From Mansonella perstans (taxonomy: Eukaryota > Nematoda > Chromadorea > Rhabditida > Onchocercidae), in assembly GCA_037074765.1 (NCBI GenBank), contig JBAMDO010000580.1, forward strand, positions 744,001 to 808,000: 64,000 bases of DNA, read 5' to 3'. The notes below the pieces were generated by a model that saw nothing but the letters and a program-made list of their open reading frames with translations, had not been told where the DNA came from and searched no databases. The position numbers and the translations under genes were made by a program. Below, piece after piece: positions 35,787 to 53,711 of this stretch (position 1 is the first letter of the stretch; each line of letters opens with the position of its first letter).

Positions 35787-38362
35787 TCATGTCTCAGAAA
35801 TTGGAGGTACTCGTTGCACTGGCGGAAGAAGGATACACTCAGCCAGTGTTCGTTCAGCGCATTCGAAACGATGATAAATTGTTGTTCTGTCGACTCTGTA
35901 ACACCGATGTACGATGTTACGTATGAGTATATCCCTTCCGAGTTCAACAAATAAACCATCATCATCCACACAACCTTAAGTATTATTTGAATATTTTTGG
36001 AAAATATGATTAAGTTCTTTATGCAAATACTACTTATAGAGGTTAATTTCAGAAGTGTAAAATATAGTTGCTCAAATCTAAATTTTGTAGTCAGTGGTCT
36101 TTTTAAGATTTATCAGTGGTCTTTTTAAGATTTATTTCTCTGATAAGGTTTTCTAGTAAAGAATATTTTTAAAAATCACCGAGCACACGAACGATTCCAT
36201 GTGATGTACATTGGTATCGAATGTGGTTTGATGTCCATATTTGTCCTTCATTGAAAAATTCGTTATCTTTTTTACATCCAATCACTGTAGGTTCCTCGAG
36301 TTCAAGGACGCATTCATTTACTTCAGTATTTTATGCAGATAATTGTCAAAATAAAGGCAATGAAATTCACGGCAATGAAATTCGCCGTGATTAGAATAAT
36401 TTTTCTGTTACTCAAGACTGAAATAGCGAGGAGAAATTCCTATGAAAAAGCGAGTGAAATAATACAATTCGCAGTATATCGCACTCGTCCTTGATCAAAC
36501 AGCTCACACTTATGCAAATAATGATCCACGATTCGTTCGGTGCCTACAGGAATTGTAACATCCGTATTTCGAGCATAACAACCTGCAATCCAACGCGAAT
36601 TCACTTTAAAATTATTCAGAAAGCTGAAAGTCCTGTATAGTCCTGCTGTGATGTCAAAATTCCTGCGAACTAATAATTTCTATGATAAATATCATTCAGA
36701 AAAATTGAACAAACTTTTCCTTATCAGTTATAAACCGATAAGTAATTTCGAGTATTATTTTGTTATTGTTACTGTTGTTTTTCAGTACAGTGCGTTTTTT
36801 AAAGGACAGATTACTGAGGTCTCGATTTATATTCCGATCTTTGCGATGACATTTCATTCAAAACAATATTTTTTAATTTAAAAAATATTTCAAAGTTATG
36901 TATACAATCCTGTTCTGGAATTACACTAAAATATGTTAACGAAACAAACCTTCAATTGTAATACCATCTTTTTGACAAACTAGCACGAATGATCCATTGC
37001 GAAAGCGTTCACCGACATCGTAATGAATTCCATTGTCATAACAGGTTGATTCTGAACTACATTATAATCTTTTCTGACAGAACGAAATGATACTTCCATT
37101 ACTATCAATTTTTTTGGCTTATTGATTGTCGCATTTTTTCCATGGGACAGGAAGACGAATAGGTATCTCACTATTTATCAAAAATCAGACGATTTTAAAG
37201 GTTTTATTAGTCATGTGATGAAAAAAAATATTATTGTCTTTACTTTCTTCTGACATATTTTTTTGCTGTATTTCGTTTGAACTATAAAGCAAATCAAGAT
37301 ATGCTACTAAAAGTAATAATTTCCAAGTCTTTCTGAAAAAAATTCTTCTAAAACACAACTTTAGCTAAATTCTTACTCAGATATAAAGTGATATGTTTTT
37401 ACGTAGGTTTTTTACTTCAGTAATTTTGTTCTCGTCGTGGATTGTTAACTACACAGAAAGTTTGGTTGATTTTATTAACTTTATCTCTCTCGCTCTCTTT
37501 TCCTTTTCAGAAATCACTGTAATGATAAGATTAAAGCGAATGAGAGAGAAAATTGAGGGAAAGTGAGAGATAGGGAGAAGATGAATGGCGAGAGAAAAGT
37601 AATGCCTTTACAAATTTCAATTTTAAAATCAAAAAAAAAATTTGCAACACACAGATTAAGTTCGAAATGAAGAAAAGTCGATATTGATTGAAAATTTCTC
37701 TTATGCACAAGAAATGATTACCTTGCTCGTAAGTGACTGTATCGCCCTTCACGATACATTTATGCCTTATTCCACCTCGTATAAACATTCGACTAATATG
37801 TATAACTGATTTATCATCTGCTACACATGCTGTAAAATAATGATACTATGGTAGAAATTTCTCAACACTAAAATATAATATTACAAATTCTGCATCTTCA
37901 ATCACATCAGACATTTGGTCATGCAAGCACATTGTGTCAAAGAGAATCAAACATTAAGTTATTTAAATTTCAAGCTTGATGAGCTATGAAGTTTAAATCT
38001 ACCGATAACTTCAGCGGTACCATTATCGCATTTGTAATGGAAATGTTCCTTGGTGAATGTTTGACCATGTTCATATGTGCCCATTCCAGCAACCAAACAT
38101 GGAAATGGTGGTTGAGGTCCCGGAATTACTGCAAGATATTAATGAAAATTCTTTCGATTCATATGTTTGAAATATTTTGATCGAAACAATATAAATGATT
38201 AGAGTCACCTGCAGGAATAATCACTCTTTCAGCACCATCAGGACTGAAACCATGTGGGACAAGAATGAATGAAGGACCGTCATCTTGAAGTGTTGCTGAT
38301 ATTAATACAATGAATTTAAGTATACTCAGAAGGAATAAGTAAGTCATTATATTCTGCATCAT
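35787..38362 (-). CDS. Secreted MIG-18-like protein with Fn1-like repeats
   Basis: Exons meet in phase 1. Exon 1 (38209-38362) has a signal peptide (NIMTYLFLLSILKFIVLISA) and a linker; its ATG lies about 18 bases after a TTTTTCAG. Then follow three Cys-rich modules, each split across two exons: CLVAGMGTYEHGQTFTKEHF..YKCDNG with ACVADDKSVIHISRMFI..HKCIVKGDTVTYE; CYDNGIHYDVGERFRNGSFV with GCYARNTDVTIPVG..HKCELFDQGRVRY; and GCKKDNEFFNEGQIWTS..IRYQCTSHG with GCVDDDGLFVELGRDIL..HRCYRVDRTTIY. The pattern (C..G..Y..G, then YxC, GC, HxC, Y..C) fits the nematode fibronectin type I-like domain named after MIG-18, a protein acting with ADAM proteases in gonad cell migration. One exon border near 36330-36430 is uncertain. 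Confidence 0.82.
36091..36134. repeat. 22-bp direct duplication in an intron
   Basis: TCAGTGGTCTTTTTAAGATT plus TA is repeated once with no spacer, inside an intron of the MIG-18-like gene. Confidence 0.9.
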
Positions 38363-39826
38363 AATTATTTTTGAAATCACTGAAAAATTAATTTGGAGTC
38401 AAAGAATTTATTAATGATTGATCATATTTTGCTCATTTTCATCACAAACTATTTATCATAAAGCCAAACAGAAAACGATCAGGAAGCGAACTATGGTTGC
38501 CTTAGTGAGGATTCCTTATTTGGTAAATTTATTGCAATCATTTATGCACTATTAAATGCTTGCTGTAGTAGTTCTACTATTTTAACAATTCCACACGATC
38601 ATTTATCATTTACAATTTGATGATCCATTAGATGTTCCATTTGATTGCAGCACTGACTTGAACAGCTCGTTTAAGTTAACTTATAAACCGTTTAATATTT
38701 CAGAAACAACTTTTTGTTTGGCATTATTCAGTCATCGCTATTGCAATCGTCAGAATGGGATTCTGCAGAGATAAAGAAGCAACAATGACAACAATGTTAA
38801 AGATGATAAAAATCAAATGATAATGTATCAATAAAAAGAATTTCATAAATCATACAATGTTAAAATAAAGAGTAAAAATTGGATTGGGATAACATATAAA
38901 AGTAGAATAAATTTCCATATGAAAAGGCATAAATTTAAAAATGAATTTAACAAAAAATTCCACGATGCCATGTTGTAGAGGAATGAGTACAACAAATACC
39001 AACTGTTGAAAAACCCGACTGACTTTGACCTTGCAATCATGGAAGCAAACATTCGCCGACTGATTCGTTTCACTTTATCAGAATGAACCGCAATAACATG
39101 GAACATTGAAGATTTTTCTTTTCATTTTAAGAAAAAACGATGAAATATATGAAGGAAAATAGGACTTATATTTCTTCTCTTTTTCCCTTTCTTTTGCCTT
39201 ATTCATTGAAAAATTGAGGGAATTCTTCTTCAGTCCTATGCTTTCCCTTTTTCATCTTTTTGATTAGTATTTCAGTTGGTTGAAATTGAAATTTAACATC
39301 AACATGCTTGTTTAAGTAAACAACTTTTTAGTAAACAATCTTTTAGTAAACAATTTTATTGTATTTCAATATTTTTATTGCATGCTATGACATTATTTAT
39401 CATTCATCGTTTACCTCTTATCAATGAACTCATCATTCTGAAGGAAATTGATGGAAATTTAATTTTTAGTATTTTGAATTTTTTGCCTTAGCATCTTTCA
39501 TTTTTCCGTATCATTTCTCATAATACTTTGTCTTCTTGTTTTAAAATTGCTCTTTGCATGGACAAATAATCGTATCAAAACTTTATCCTTTTTCTTATGA
39601 TTGATTGGGATCTGTATTGCATTTCGTGAAGTAGCAGTTGCACTGAAATAGGTGACAATTCAGATTCAGATTTACTGGATTCCTGACATCTCATGCATTT
39701 GGTGGATTGCACGTAAACGTATTTCTATGGCTACAAGGTAAGAGTCAACTAGTCTGTTTCATTCTCTGAATTACGAGAAAAAACATCAATACAAGTGATT
39801 TTCGATACATCTTTCCTTTACAGTAT
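38363..39826. other. Divergent upstream region of the MIG-18-like gene and PDE12
   Basis: No coding exon is supported. A minus-strand frame at 38843-39106 has no splice context and composition like its surroundings. Confidence 0.45.
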
Positions 39827-42800
39827 ATGTTGTGGCTGTGGAAAAGCGTTGTGCGACAGTATAGAAGTCGCAGTTGTTTGTATCCATTTTCAATATCGTT
39901 TTCCCAGAATTGTGCTTCGAGAAGCGATCTTGCTAGCACTTCCAAGTATGCTTGTTTCTTTTTCTAGTATAGTTTGTTTTTTGAGAATTGTTCTTTAACT
40001 TCTTCACTCCATGGTATCATTCAAACCAGTTCGTAGTGATCGATTCTATAGAGCGATTCAATTCATCTGACGAAAAGATTTTAAAGCTGCTTGCTGTTTG
40101 TTTATATCCTTGATCATGGTTGATTGATATAATCATGAAAAACTATGGAAAAAGTCGTTGCAGAGTGATGAAGAAACATCTTCGACGAAATATTCCTTAT
40201 ATCGCGAAATACCCAGAAAATGTTATTATGATGTGGATCGGGAATGTCCCACAAATTGCACGTCAAAAGAAATCATTTACGGATGGAATAGAGTAATTAA
40301 TCTTTTTACAATTAACATTCTTAGGTTCCTTTTATTTCTATCGCTTTAACGTTAGGATTTTACCAACTTTCAGGAAACAGTCTTTATATATTCATCTCGT
40401 GTACTGTATTCCCCATTCTAAGACTTTAGTCGAAGTTAATCTCGCCCGACCCTTGGACGAGTTATTTTTACAAACATGTGACAAGATAAAGGGAAAAGTC
40501 AACAAATTTATTCATAAACAGACAGGCAAAGTGCTTTGTGATGAGAGCGAGACCTATGAATTTGTATTTTCTGCACCAAATCATCCCAATTTGGTAAGCT
40601 TAGATCTCTACCATTTCTCATCGAACAAACACCATTTCATATATTTAGTTTCAAATTATTTGGACATGTTGTAATGGCTCTTTTAGCATTTATTGTGCTT
40701 ATCTGATGGTTTATTAATATTATTTTATCATTTGATCAGCATAGTTCCAGCTTCTTTATACAAACGAACAAATATATAAGGATGAAAATGTATTCGATAT
40801 ATACATCAATAATAATGCGTATCGTTTAATACGAGACCCTCCTCGATGTACAAAACTAGTGCTAAAGTTGAAGCCATTAGTCGGATGTCCTTTTATGGCC
40901 AGTTTTTCATTAACGGATAGTAAGTAGCTTTCTTTTTTTCACATCAAATTTCTTTGATAGTTTTGATCACGATTACTGAGAATTTTCTGAATGATGAAAG
41001 ACGTTTTTCAGATTCACGGGAAGTTGAGCCATTATTTCATTGGTATGTTGGGGAATCTGATGCATCGTTAATTTCATCGATCACGAATAACATTGTGAAA
41101 GGTAAACTTCTTATTTTGGACCGAACTCTTTCTATACGAGTGTAATGTGAAAAAAAAAGCTGCTAAAACTTAATGAGGATTCCTATGCATATCTATTTGT
41201 TGATACGTAGAGCCACATTTTTATTTTATTGTAAATATGAATTGGTGTTGACTTAAATCGTAAATAATGACGATTTTGGTTGCACCTAGCACTTCAGGGA
41301 TGCTTTCTAAATTCTCGTAACACAAAATAATCTTTCACTGATCTTTTCAATGCTTCATTTAATAGCATTGTATTAAACAATTAGAAATACTCTTAGTGTC
41401 AAGTTGAACACTAACAACAAATAATGTGTCGACTAGGATTTATCCATATTTCACTGAGCTATGATACTTTTAGTGATGTTTTGGGATTGAGTACCAATTT
41501 ATATGACCAATATCAGTAAAATAATCAGTCATCATATGTCGGTACGAACTCATTTAGCAAAAATGATGAAATCTTTATGTTAGATAACAAAAACTCATGG
41601 TGACATTTTTGTCTAAAATGAATAAAAACTTCAGCCATAGAATAACCTGAAGTGTTTCCCTCGTCATATTTTCAGAAAAATCGAAGTATACGATGGATGG
41701 TTGGATCTATCGTTCTACGGGCAAGTATTTTTGTCCTGGTATTGAGGACGTTGGGAAACGTGTCTGCGTACTGCTCGATATGGGAGTAGATGCGGTCGTA
41801 TATTGTGCTGATAGTGATAGTGAAATTTCTGAAATTGGTGAAACATTGATTTACGAAAAAAGACAAGCCACTTTTTGTCAAGAACAAGCAAATAATGGGT
41901 AAAGATTTTATGTTACCTTTTCAGTTTCTTTTTGTGAACATTTTCGCCTAGTTCCATTACAGATTGTTATTATTAGATTACTCAGTCTAAAAAAAATTGA
42001 ACGTAAGTGTATTATCCATCACAATATAACTGTAAGCTTCTTTAAAAACTTCAGTCTTAATAAGTTTATACTTTTACTGAGATTTCAAAATCTTTCAGAA
42101 ATACACGGGTGATCTCATATAATATTCTTGCCGACTTATATTTGGATTTGAAGCTCAAACAAGAAGATCTGCACTTTCCATATTGCGCAAAGGAATATCA
42201 GAACTACGATTACCGATATCCCATTTTACTTCGAGAAATTCCAGGTGTGAATTTGAATTTTAATGGAAACCAGCAAGATGCTAATTTCTAGAAGAAGGGA
42301 TTGTGCATTCCTTCATTTTTATAGGTTACCAAGCAGATATCATATTTTTGCAAGAAGTAGATGAACGGTTATGGTTATGTTTTTTACCCGAGGTGATGAG
42401 CAGCCGAGGATATGATTGTCACTTTAAAAAGAAAGGAATGAAAGTAAATGAAGGATTAGTCGTTTGTTTTCGTAGGAAACAATTCAGGTACGTAAAAAAT
42501 TCTTGAAAAAAAAAATATTTTTTACTAACAAGTTATTCAGTGAAATAACATGTGGACGTAGGTTTGATTTTAGAGGCTATGATTTTAGAGTTTTTTCTCT
42601 GTGCTCTAAAAACTTCTATCCGCTCACATGTGTTCTATCATTCTAAAAATTTTTAGATATCTTGAAAGCCATAACATGTGGTTGCCAGATCTTCTAAATA
42701 CTGAAACATACCCTGAGAACATTGATGTAACTGAGCTGCTTAAAAGTAATGATGAGTTAAATGATATGTTCATATCAAAACCTGCAGTTATACAGGTAAT

Positions 42801-44320
42801 TTTTAATTAGAATAAGATGTATCTATAAACACTATGTGTTCCACTGTTTTATGATTTTTTTAAAACCTAATTTGATGCACAAACAACGGAAAATTTCTCT
42901 CACTAACGTTTACTAACGTTTTAGAATGAAATCTAATATTTTATAATATTGTCCATCCAATATTGGTTCATTGAAATAAAAATTAAGGATATTAGCGCAT
43001 GTTGTTAGAAAACAAAGAAAAAGTGAAGGTGAAATTCCTCTCCATTTTTCTAAAAATCATGTTTCAATTTTTGCCCTGTAAAAAATTCTAGGTGTTAATA
43101 TTGGATACCAGTAGTCTATTCGGAAATGAAGGTGGTATTTTGCTGCTTGCAAATACTCATTTATATTTCAATCCTGACTTTGAAATCATCAAAATACTGC
43201 AAGCATTACTGTGTGCTCGATGGATAGTGCGTGTTGCTACAGATTATGGAACTCGTAATCCTAAAGCGAAGTTGCATATTCTGTTTGCCGGCGATTTTAA
43301 TAGCACACCGGATGGGGCTGTTTATCATTTGCTCAGTACAGGTTAAAATTTTTTGCTAAGGAGTTTTCAAAAAACGAAACATAAGAAAAAAAAGGATATT
43401 AAGAAAAAACATAAGAAAGAACGAAGTATTGAATAGTTAAATAAAAACCACTGATGATTAAGTTAGATAAATCAGACAGAATGTTTTAACAAATGGCTTT
43501 GTTCAAGAAATGGTTGTATGGTTTTTATATACAGTTGCGCACAACGAGCTATAAAAGTAGTTTAGCAGGAAGTAATACTATGAAGAATTTTTCAACATGT
43601 GGGACATCTTCGAAGCAATTTTACAAAATACTATTCTCTAACCGATTGCTAATTTCCTGTTCAGTTTTGAACAATTGTGCACCGTATTGAACTAGTAAAT
43701 TTTCAGGAAATGTATCGGTTGATAGTAAGCATTGCTGGTACGGTCAGCATCGGAATAGTGACATAAATTTTACCATTCAACAGTCTTTTTCATCGCATAG
43801 TTTAAAGCTGACAAGTTTGGGTGATGAAACGCAGTTCACAAATTACACACGTCATTGCCGATATGATGGACAAATTGCTGGTTTCGAAGGATGTTTAGAT
43901 TACATTTGGGGAAGTGCTAACGTAAAAGTTAGTTGCTCATTCTAATTATCTGTAAGTAATATTGTGGAATATTTATATGTGATAAATATTGATTCCAAAA
44001 TTCTAACCTCATATTTCAACTGATTTTTCGCGCATTTATTGATTAACCGAAGCTGAAGTTAAATTTTAAGCTATAAAGAAACAGGAAATTCAAGCTTTTA
44101 TTGATTAAATAATTTATTGGAAAGTTAGTTTCTCTGAACTGGTAAAATAACTGCAATGAGCAGCTTAAATGTCAGACATTCTCTTTTTGTGAGCTTTTTT
44201 CAGGTGCAGAAAGTAATTCCAGTGCCATCAAAAGAACTTGCTAAGAAGTACATTGCACTACCATCTAAGATATCTCCCAGTGACCACTTACCGTTAATTT
44301 GTGATGTACAGTTTCAGTAA
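39827..44320 (+). CDS. pde-12: PDE12 2',5'-phosphodiesterase / mitochondrial deadenylase
   Basis: PDE12 removes poly(A) from mitochondrial RNAs and cleaves 2',5'-oligoadenylate. Exon 1 (from 39827, right after TTTACAG) reads MLWLWKSVVRQYRSRSC..., basic and Ser-rich, a good mitochondrial presequence. It joins in phase 2 to an exon at about 40162-40291, then to VYCIPHSKTLVEVNLARPLD, matching the N-terminal domain. Later exons carry FHWYVGESD; WIYRSTGKYFCPGIEDVGKR; RVISYNILADLYLD; FPYCAKEYQNYDYRYPILL; DIIFLQEVD (metal-binding Glu); LLANTHLYFNP; FAGDFNSTPDGAVYHLL; TNYTRHCRYDGQIAGFEGC with LDYIW; and PSDHLPLICDVQFQ-stop. All endonuclease/exonuclease/phosphatase-fold catalytic blocks are intact. 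Exon 2's frame is set by phase on both sides and its residues are poorly conserved. Confidence 0.93.
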
Positions 44321-44404
44321 CGACTATTTTGATAAATTTATGTTCTGTTTTTTTTTTTTTTTTGCAGATAAAATTGTGTGAAAAACTTTATTCGCTTTTA
44401 AAGT

Positions 44405-44443
44405 TCCATTTCTTCTGCGACACGAGTTGCTACACTCATGGCC
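44405..44443 (-). pseudogene. Fragment of the DHX15 helicase exon
   Basis: 39 bases match positions 49783-49821 inside the DHX15 gene at 37 of 39. Read on the minus strand they give [13 protein letters not shown], the helicase stretch after TQPRRV, and then stop at once (L-stop). No other helicase sequence surrounds it. It looks like a small duplicated relic between the 3' ends of PDE12 and DHX15. Confidence 0.6.
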
Positions 44444-46048
44444 CATTTGAAATTATAGCAAATATATTCGTTCCCACTTTTTCCTTCAAATATCCACAAT
44501 AAAGCCAAACAAGACTGGTAGAATCTGACATGCTGTTGAAGTTTTTTTTTTTCGAAAAACATTTTTCTACTGGTATTTTTATTTGCTCCATCATCCTGTT
44601 TTCATTGCTAAAGTCATTTGTTGTTTGCACAAATTCAAATTCAAATTCAGTTCATGTTTTGTAAAGTCTTCTAGCAGCTAACTGAATGCGAAACGCACAT
44701 AATTTATGAAAGCCGGATGAAATCATTTATTGAGTACTGACAGTTGATCTGCGATTCAAAAGTTTGGAGATTTTTCAATAGAGCAAATAATTCCTTCTTA
44801 TTTCTCCACTGTTCAAAAATTACACAATAGTTACCCATAAATTTAGAAAAGTTAAATTTTTAAAAAAATAATTGCAAAATTTTTCCTAACAAAATTTTAT
44901 CTTGCTGAAAGATTCCAGCATGTTTTGTCAGATCTTGCCCAACGTTTTAATGAAAAGTAGCCAAATGAGCAGCTAGGAATAATTGCTACATCAGATAGGA
45001 TAAGGATCTATTAGAGTAAGAAGTAATGTTAGTAGCTTCTGATCTCATAAATATAAAAGAGTTTTCGAATATAAAGTGAACTAAAAAGTTGATAAACGAA
45101 AGTCCTTAGAGGCTTTTAAATTAATTTCGCTTATGAGTTTGTTGATCGATTTAAAGCAGAAATATTCCATTTCATTTCATTTCAATTCCTCAAATGATGC
45201 AAACCGTCTGTTTTGCAAAAATTGTTATATTTCAGGAAAGCAAGATCAAATGATTTTTCCTGAATTACTCCAATGTAAGAATATCCTTCTAAAGCAATTC
45301 TAATTTAAGCCGTTGTTTTTAATTCAATCTTGATAACGAAGAGCATCTGTAGGCTGCCAAATATATAGAATTATTTCAGAACCTACTTTCGAAAATGCAG
45401 GTTGTTATCACGGTTTTCGAAGCAATCAAATAAAAAAAACCATCGAATTTAAAAAATCACCACATTACAATAAGATTTCAAACGCAGTTTAAATAGCTGC
45501 CATTCTTATACAATTTGCCACTCTTTATCAAATAGCAATTAACATTTTCCAGGATACGGTATGAAAAAATAAATTATAGAATTTTTTATTTGTTCATTTA
45601 CTTAAAAACAAACATGCCAGTATGACATGACAAATTCCGAAAACGACTGAATAAACCAACAATTTTTCGCAAGAAAACAAAATTTGCAAACATAGAAAAT
45701 TAGAGCGAGCCTGCGTCAAAACTATACAGTACAAACAACAAATCATGAACAAAAATATATGAAAAAGCATGAGTGACAATGGAGTTACTAAGCTTTTATA
45801 TCCAAAAAATATATTAATAAACACTTTTAGAACACTGTTAATAGCATCCCCTGATATAAACAAAATATCATTCCAGAGGCCTCCACTTTATGTAGGATTT
45901 TCGTGCATAAAGAGAGCTATATTGAGTTAGAGGCAAAAAGAAAATCAAGAACACATTATAATCAGTTCAGAGAAATAAATTTTATAAGTCTTTTTAAAAA
46001 AATAACTTTTGAAAAAACTAATAAATATGACGAGTATTAACGATAGAC
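44444..46048. other. Convergent intergenic gap
   Basis: AT-rich, with no supported exon. A hydrophobic minus-strand frame at 45594-45863 lacks recognisable content. Confidence 0.4.
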
Positions 46049-50988
<4,940 letters not shown>

Positions 50989-52413
50989 CTGCAAATGTAA
51001 CAGGCCTCTTTTACAACTTCTGTTAATAACACCAAGTTAGCGTAACTTCCATTCCTTTCACGTTTCTTTCACGTTTCTCTACTTTTTTAAAAAAAAAATC
51101 TAATCCCAATTCATTCATAGAGGAAACTGGATAAAACGGGCCGTATAACTGCCCGTCATTACCGTATTATCTTTTGAGATAGTGAAGCGAACTCAGTTAG
51201 TTCGTTATTGTTGCAAGAATTTATGTGTTATGAAGGCTAAAAGAGGTTAATTAATGAACAAATATGGTTAAATACGTTGCTCTGATAAAGAACTAAAGAA
51301 ATATACACGATAAGTGCCAGGTTTCACGTTAGGAGCAAAGTTAGGAAAAGATCACGCATGCTAGATCAGCGTAAATGCATATGATCTTTTATTTGGGGAA
51401 TGAGGTCTTATGGCCTTGAGAGGTCAATTTCTTTTATTCTCTACTTTCTGCTCATCCATGAAGATGTAATGAGTCTATCAATACTGTGTTTGAATCCACT
51501 TTAGTTGATTCATAAGAACAGAAAAGTGATGGATGACGTAGAAAACAACTGCATTAACCTCAAGTTATATACACATTATTGATCGCTTTTCTTCAGCCAT
51601 TAATTCCCTCATTTATAATCCATACATTAGCTATCAGATAATACTTTTTCTGATGATTTTTCTGATAATTGATATGAATTATTATTAAATGTTACGACTA
51701 CCACTAACTCATATAATTTAAATTCTCATACTATTTTTTTCATTTATATTTGAGATAGGAAAATGCATCGTCAATCAGATATTTAGGACGTTAAATGGAT
51801 TAAAAAGTCTTAATTGTTTCACGTTTCTGCTATTTTCGCGTCATTTTCACGTTTTTGCTATTTTCGCATCATTATGCTTTTACTTTGTATTGCAATAACA
51901 TACTATTCAGTATGGCAAATAATTCTGGAAATAAATTTTTAATTTTTTATACGCAAACAGTTTACAAGACAATCTTTCAATTTAAGTTTTTAGGTTTTAC
52001 ACTCAAACTTGTAATCATTTATTTTTGAAATTATTGGAAAAAATATAACTGCAATTTATAGAGTTATGAGATTACATTTAAAAAGTGTTATATTGAAGTT
52101 CATCACAATATAGAATTCCTTTATGTATCGGCAGTTTCATTGATTCATGTGCTTTTGAAATGCCAACTTATTTGATTATATCTATGAAATCCTTAAGTTG
52201 TCTTTGTTATGGACATCTTTATTATGGACATATTTGCGATTTGCTGATTAATCTTCATTTTTGCAGGGTTAATTTCGGTGTATATTAAGGAGTTAAAATG
52301 AAGATTGAATATAAGCAAACAATTTATTGAAGTGGAAAAGTGATCTGTACAGTTTTATTTTGTATTCATTTCTGACAGTAGTTCACTGTTTTTTGAATAA
52401 TTGTCAGCAAATT
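50989..52413. other. Intergenic region upstream of DHX15
   Basis: No exon is supported. It contains a 28-bp direct duplication at 51818-51873 (TTCACGTTTCTGCTATTTTC units) and is otherwise plain AT-rich sequence. Confidence 0.45.
51818..51873. repeat. 28-bp direct duplication
   Basis: TTCACGTTTYTGCTATTTTC followed by GCRTCATT occurs twice with period 28. Confidence 0.85.
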
Positions 52414-53711
52414 ATGTTTATTTGGAACGAAGATGTCAAATCTTTACCTGGACCTGCTGGAGGTTTGTGTGTTCTTCTGGCTTTCATTAGTGTTCATCTG
52501 AAGTAGGAAACGAAAATTTCAGCGGTTGGGGACCGCAGAGGTTAATGTTTTTCAGTTGAACAATGCTAACGAAAAAGTTAGTTGAAGTGTGAGATTTATT
52601 TAGGCGTCAAGAAATGCTTAGGAAAGTGAAATCTGTAAAAGGCATGCGACGTTTTGTTTGATGAGCAGAGGAATCACAAAATAATGTGTCGAACAGAGGA
52701 ACCACTTTAAAGGACATAGAAAAAAGTACATCAACGAATCTGAATAAGCAGAACATATGAAAATGCAGGAAAATGGTTAAGTGGAACTGATCTCCAGCTG
52801 ATGTTAAACATTCGCAAATTCATTCTTCCTTAAGGATCTATCGATTCCAAATGAAAGACTAGTGTTAACACAGTAGAAGAAAGATAAACTATAATAATAT
52901 TATATTAGTTTTTTTTTTTCAAAGGACTTCTGATTAGATTTACTATCTAATTGTTTTTTATTACAAACAATCAGTGGTTTGATTATTTCAGTGAAATATG
53001 ACGATACTATGACTATTCTGAAAATACATTTGGTAGTAATGGGAATCAGGGAGAAAACGATGATTCGTGCTGCAAATACCAATGTTTATCTTAAATACAA
53101 CGAAGAGTTCGGTGTTTCTGATTATTCAAATTAAAGAATTGTGGTCTAATGACTGCTTTAGAACTTTTTGTTATGGAGTGTTGCAGAAATATATACTGAG
53201 AAAGATGATGCAAAAGTTTTAATAACCGGAGTTCTTGAGCTTCGAATGTGAGATCGAGAATTAAATTTGAAAAATAAGCTACTATAAAAATTTGAAAATT
53301 GTTGTTCTAAATCTTTTTTTTGAAAGCTATGGGAACTAGCAACTGTAAGAGACCGTGGTAGCTGAATACATTTTCATAACTTTTTAGCCTTTTCTAAGGA
53401 CGTCGGAAGTTACTGAGAGTTTTTCAGATGTCAGAATGACATTTTTGTTTTCTTATGTTAGTTTATGCTGAATAAATTTTCTTTGCAACTTTCTTTTTTT
53501 TTGCAGAGGCTTAAATGTGCTGTTGGAAGTATTCAAATTAAATAAGAAAACAAAACCGCCAATGAAGACAGTTTTGGAGAAACGATTTTTTGAGATGCAA
53601 AAATTCCCGAGTAAAATATTAAGTGTCGATTATGAGCTGAAGAAAGATCAGTGTATTTTGTCTGTTCGCAAATGTTTGCCTGGTCTTTGGGCTAATGCTC
53701 TTTCTTTGTAG
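52414..53711 (+). CDS. Possible two-exon small protein, 83 aa
   Basis: I do not recognise it. Exon 1 (52414-52462) follows a TTGTCAG acceptor-like site and reads MFIWNEDVKSLPGPAG. Joined in phase 1 across a 1 kb intron to 53509-53711 it continues GLNVLLEVFKLNKKTKPPMK, KTVLEKRFFEMQKFPSKILS and ends WANALSL-stop. Exon 2 has a long T-tract and CAG before it and looks like real coding sequence in amino-acid content: charged, no low complexity. The join needs the acceptor to be the AG at 53507-53508, two bases after the stronger CAG, which is a weakness. It may be a small soluble, partly helical protein. Existence is plausible, function unknown. Confidence 0.35.

Noticed and set aside
38843..39106. 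87-codon minus-strand frame with hydrophobic end
   Set aside because: No splice context, no motif, and it lies in a divergent promoter region.
40162..40291. Alternative frame of PDE12 exon 2 (SDEETSSTKYSLYREIPRKC)
   Set aside because: It looks protein-like but forces the next exon into a frame with a stop; the phase-2 frame is consistent on both sides.
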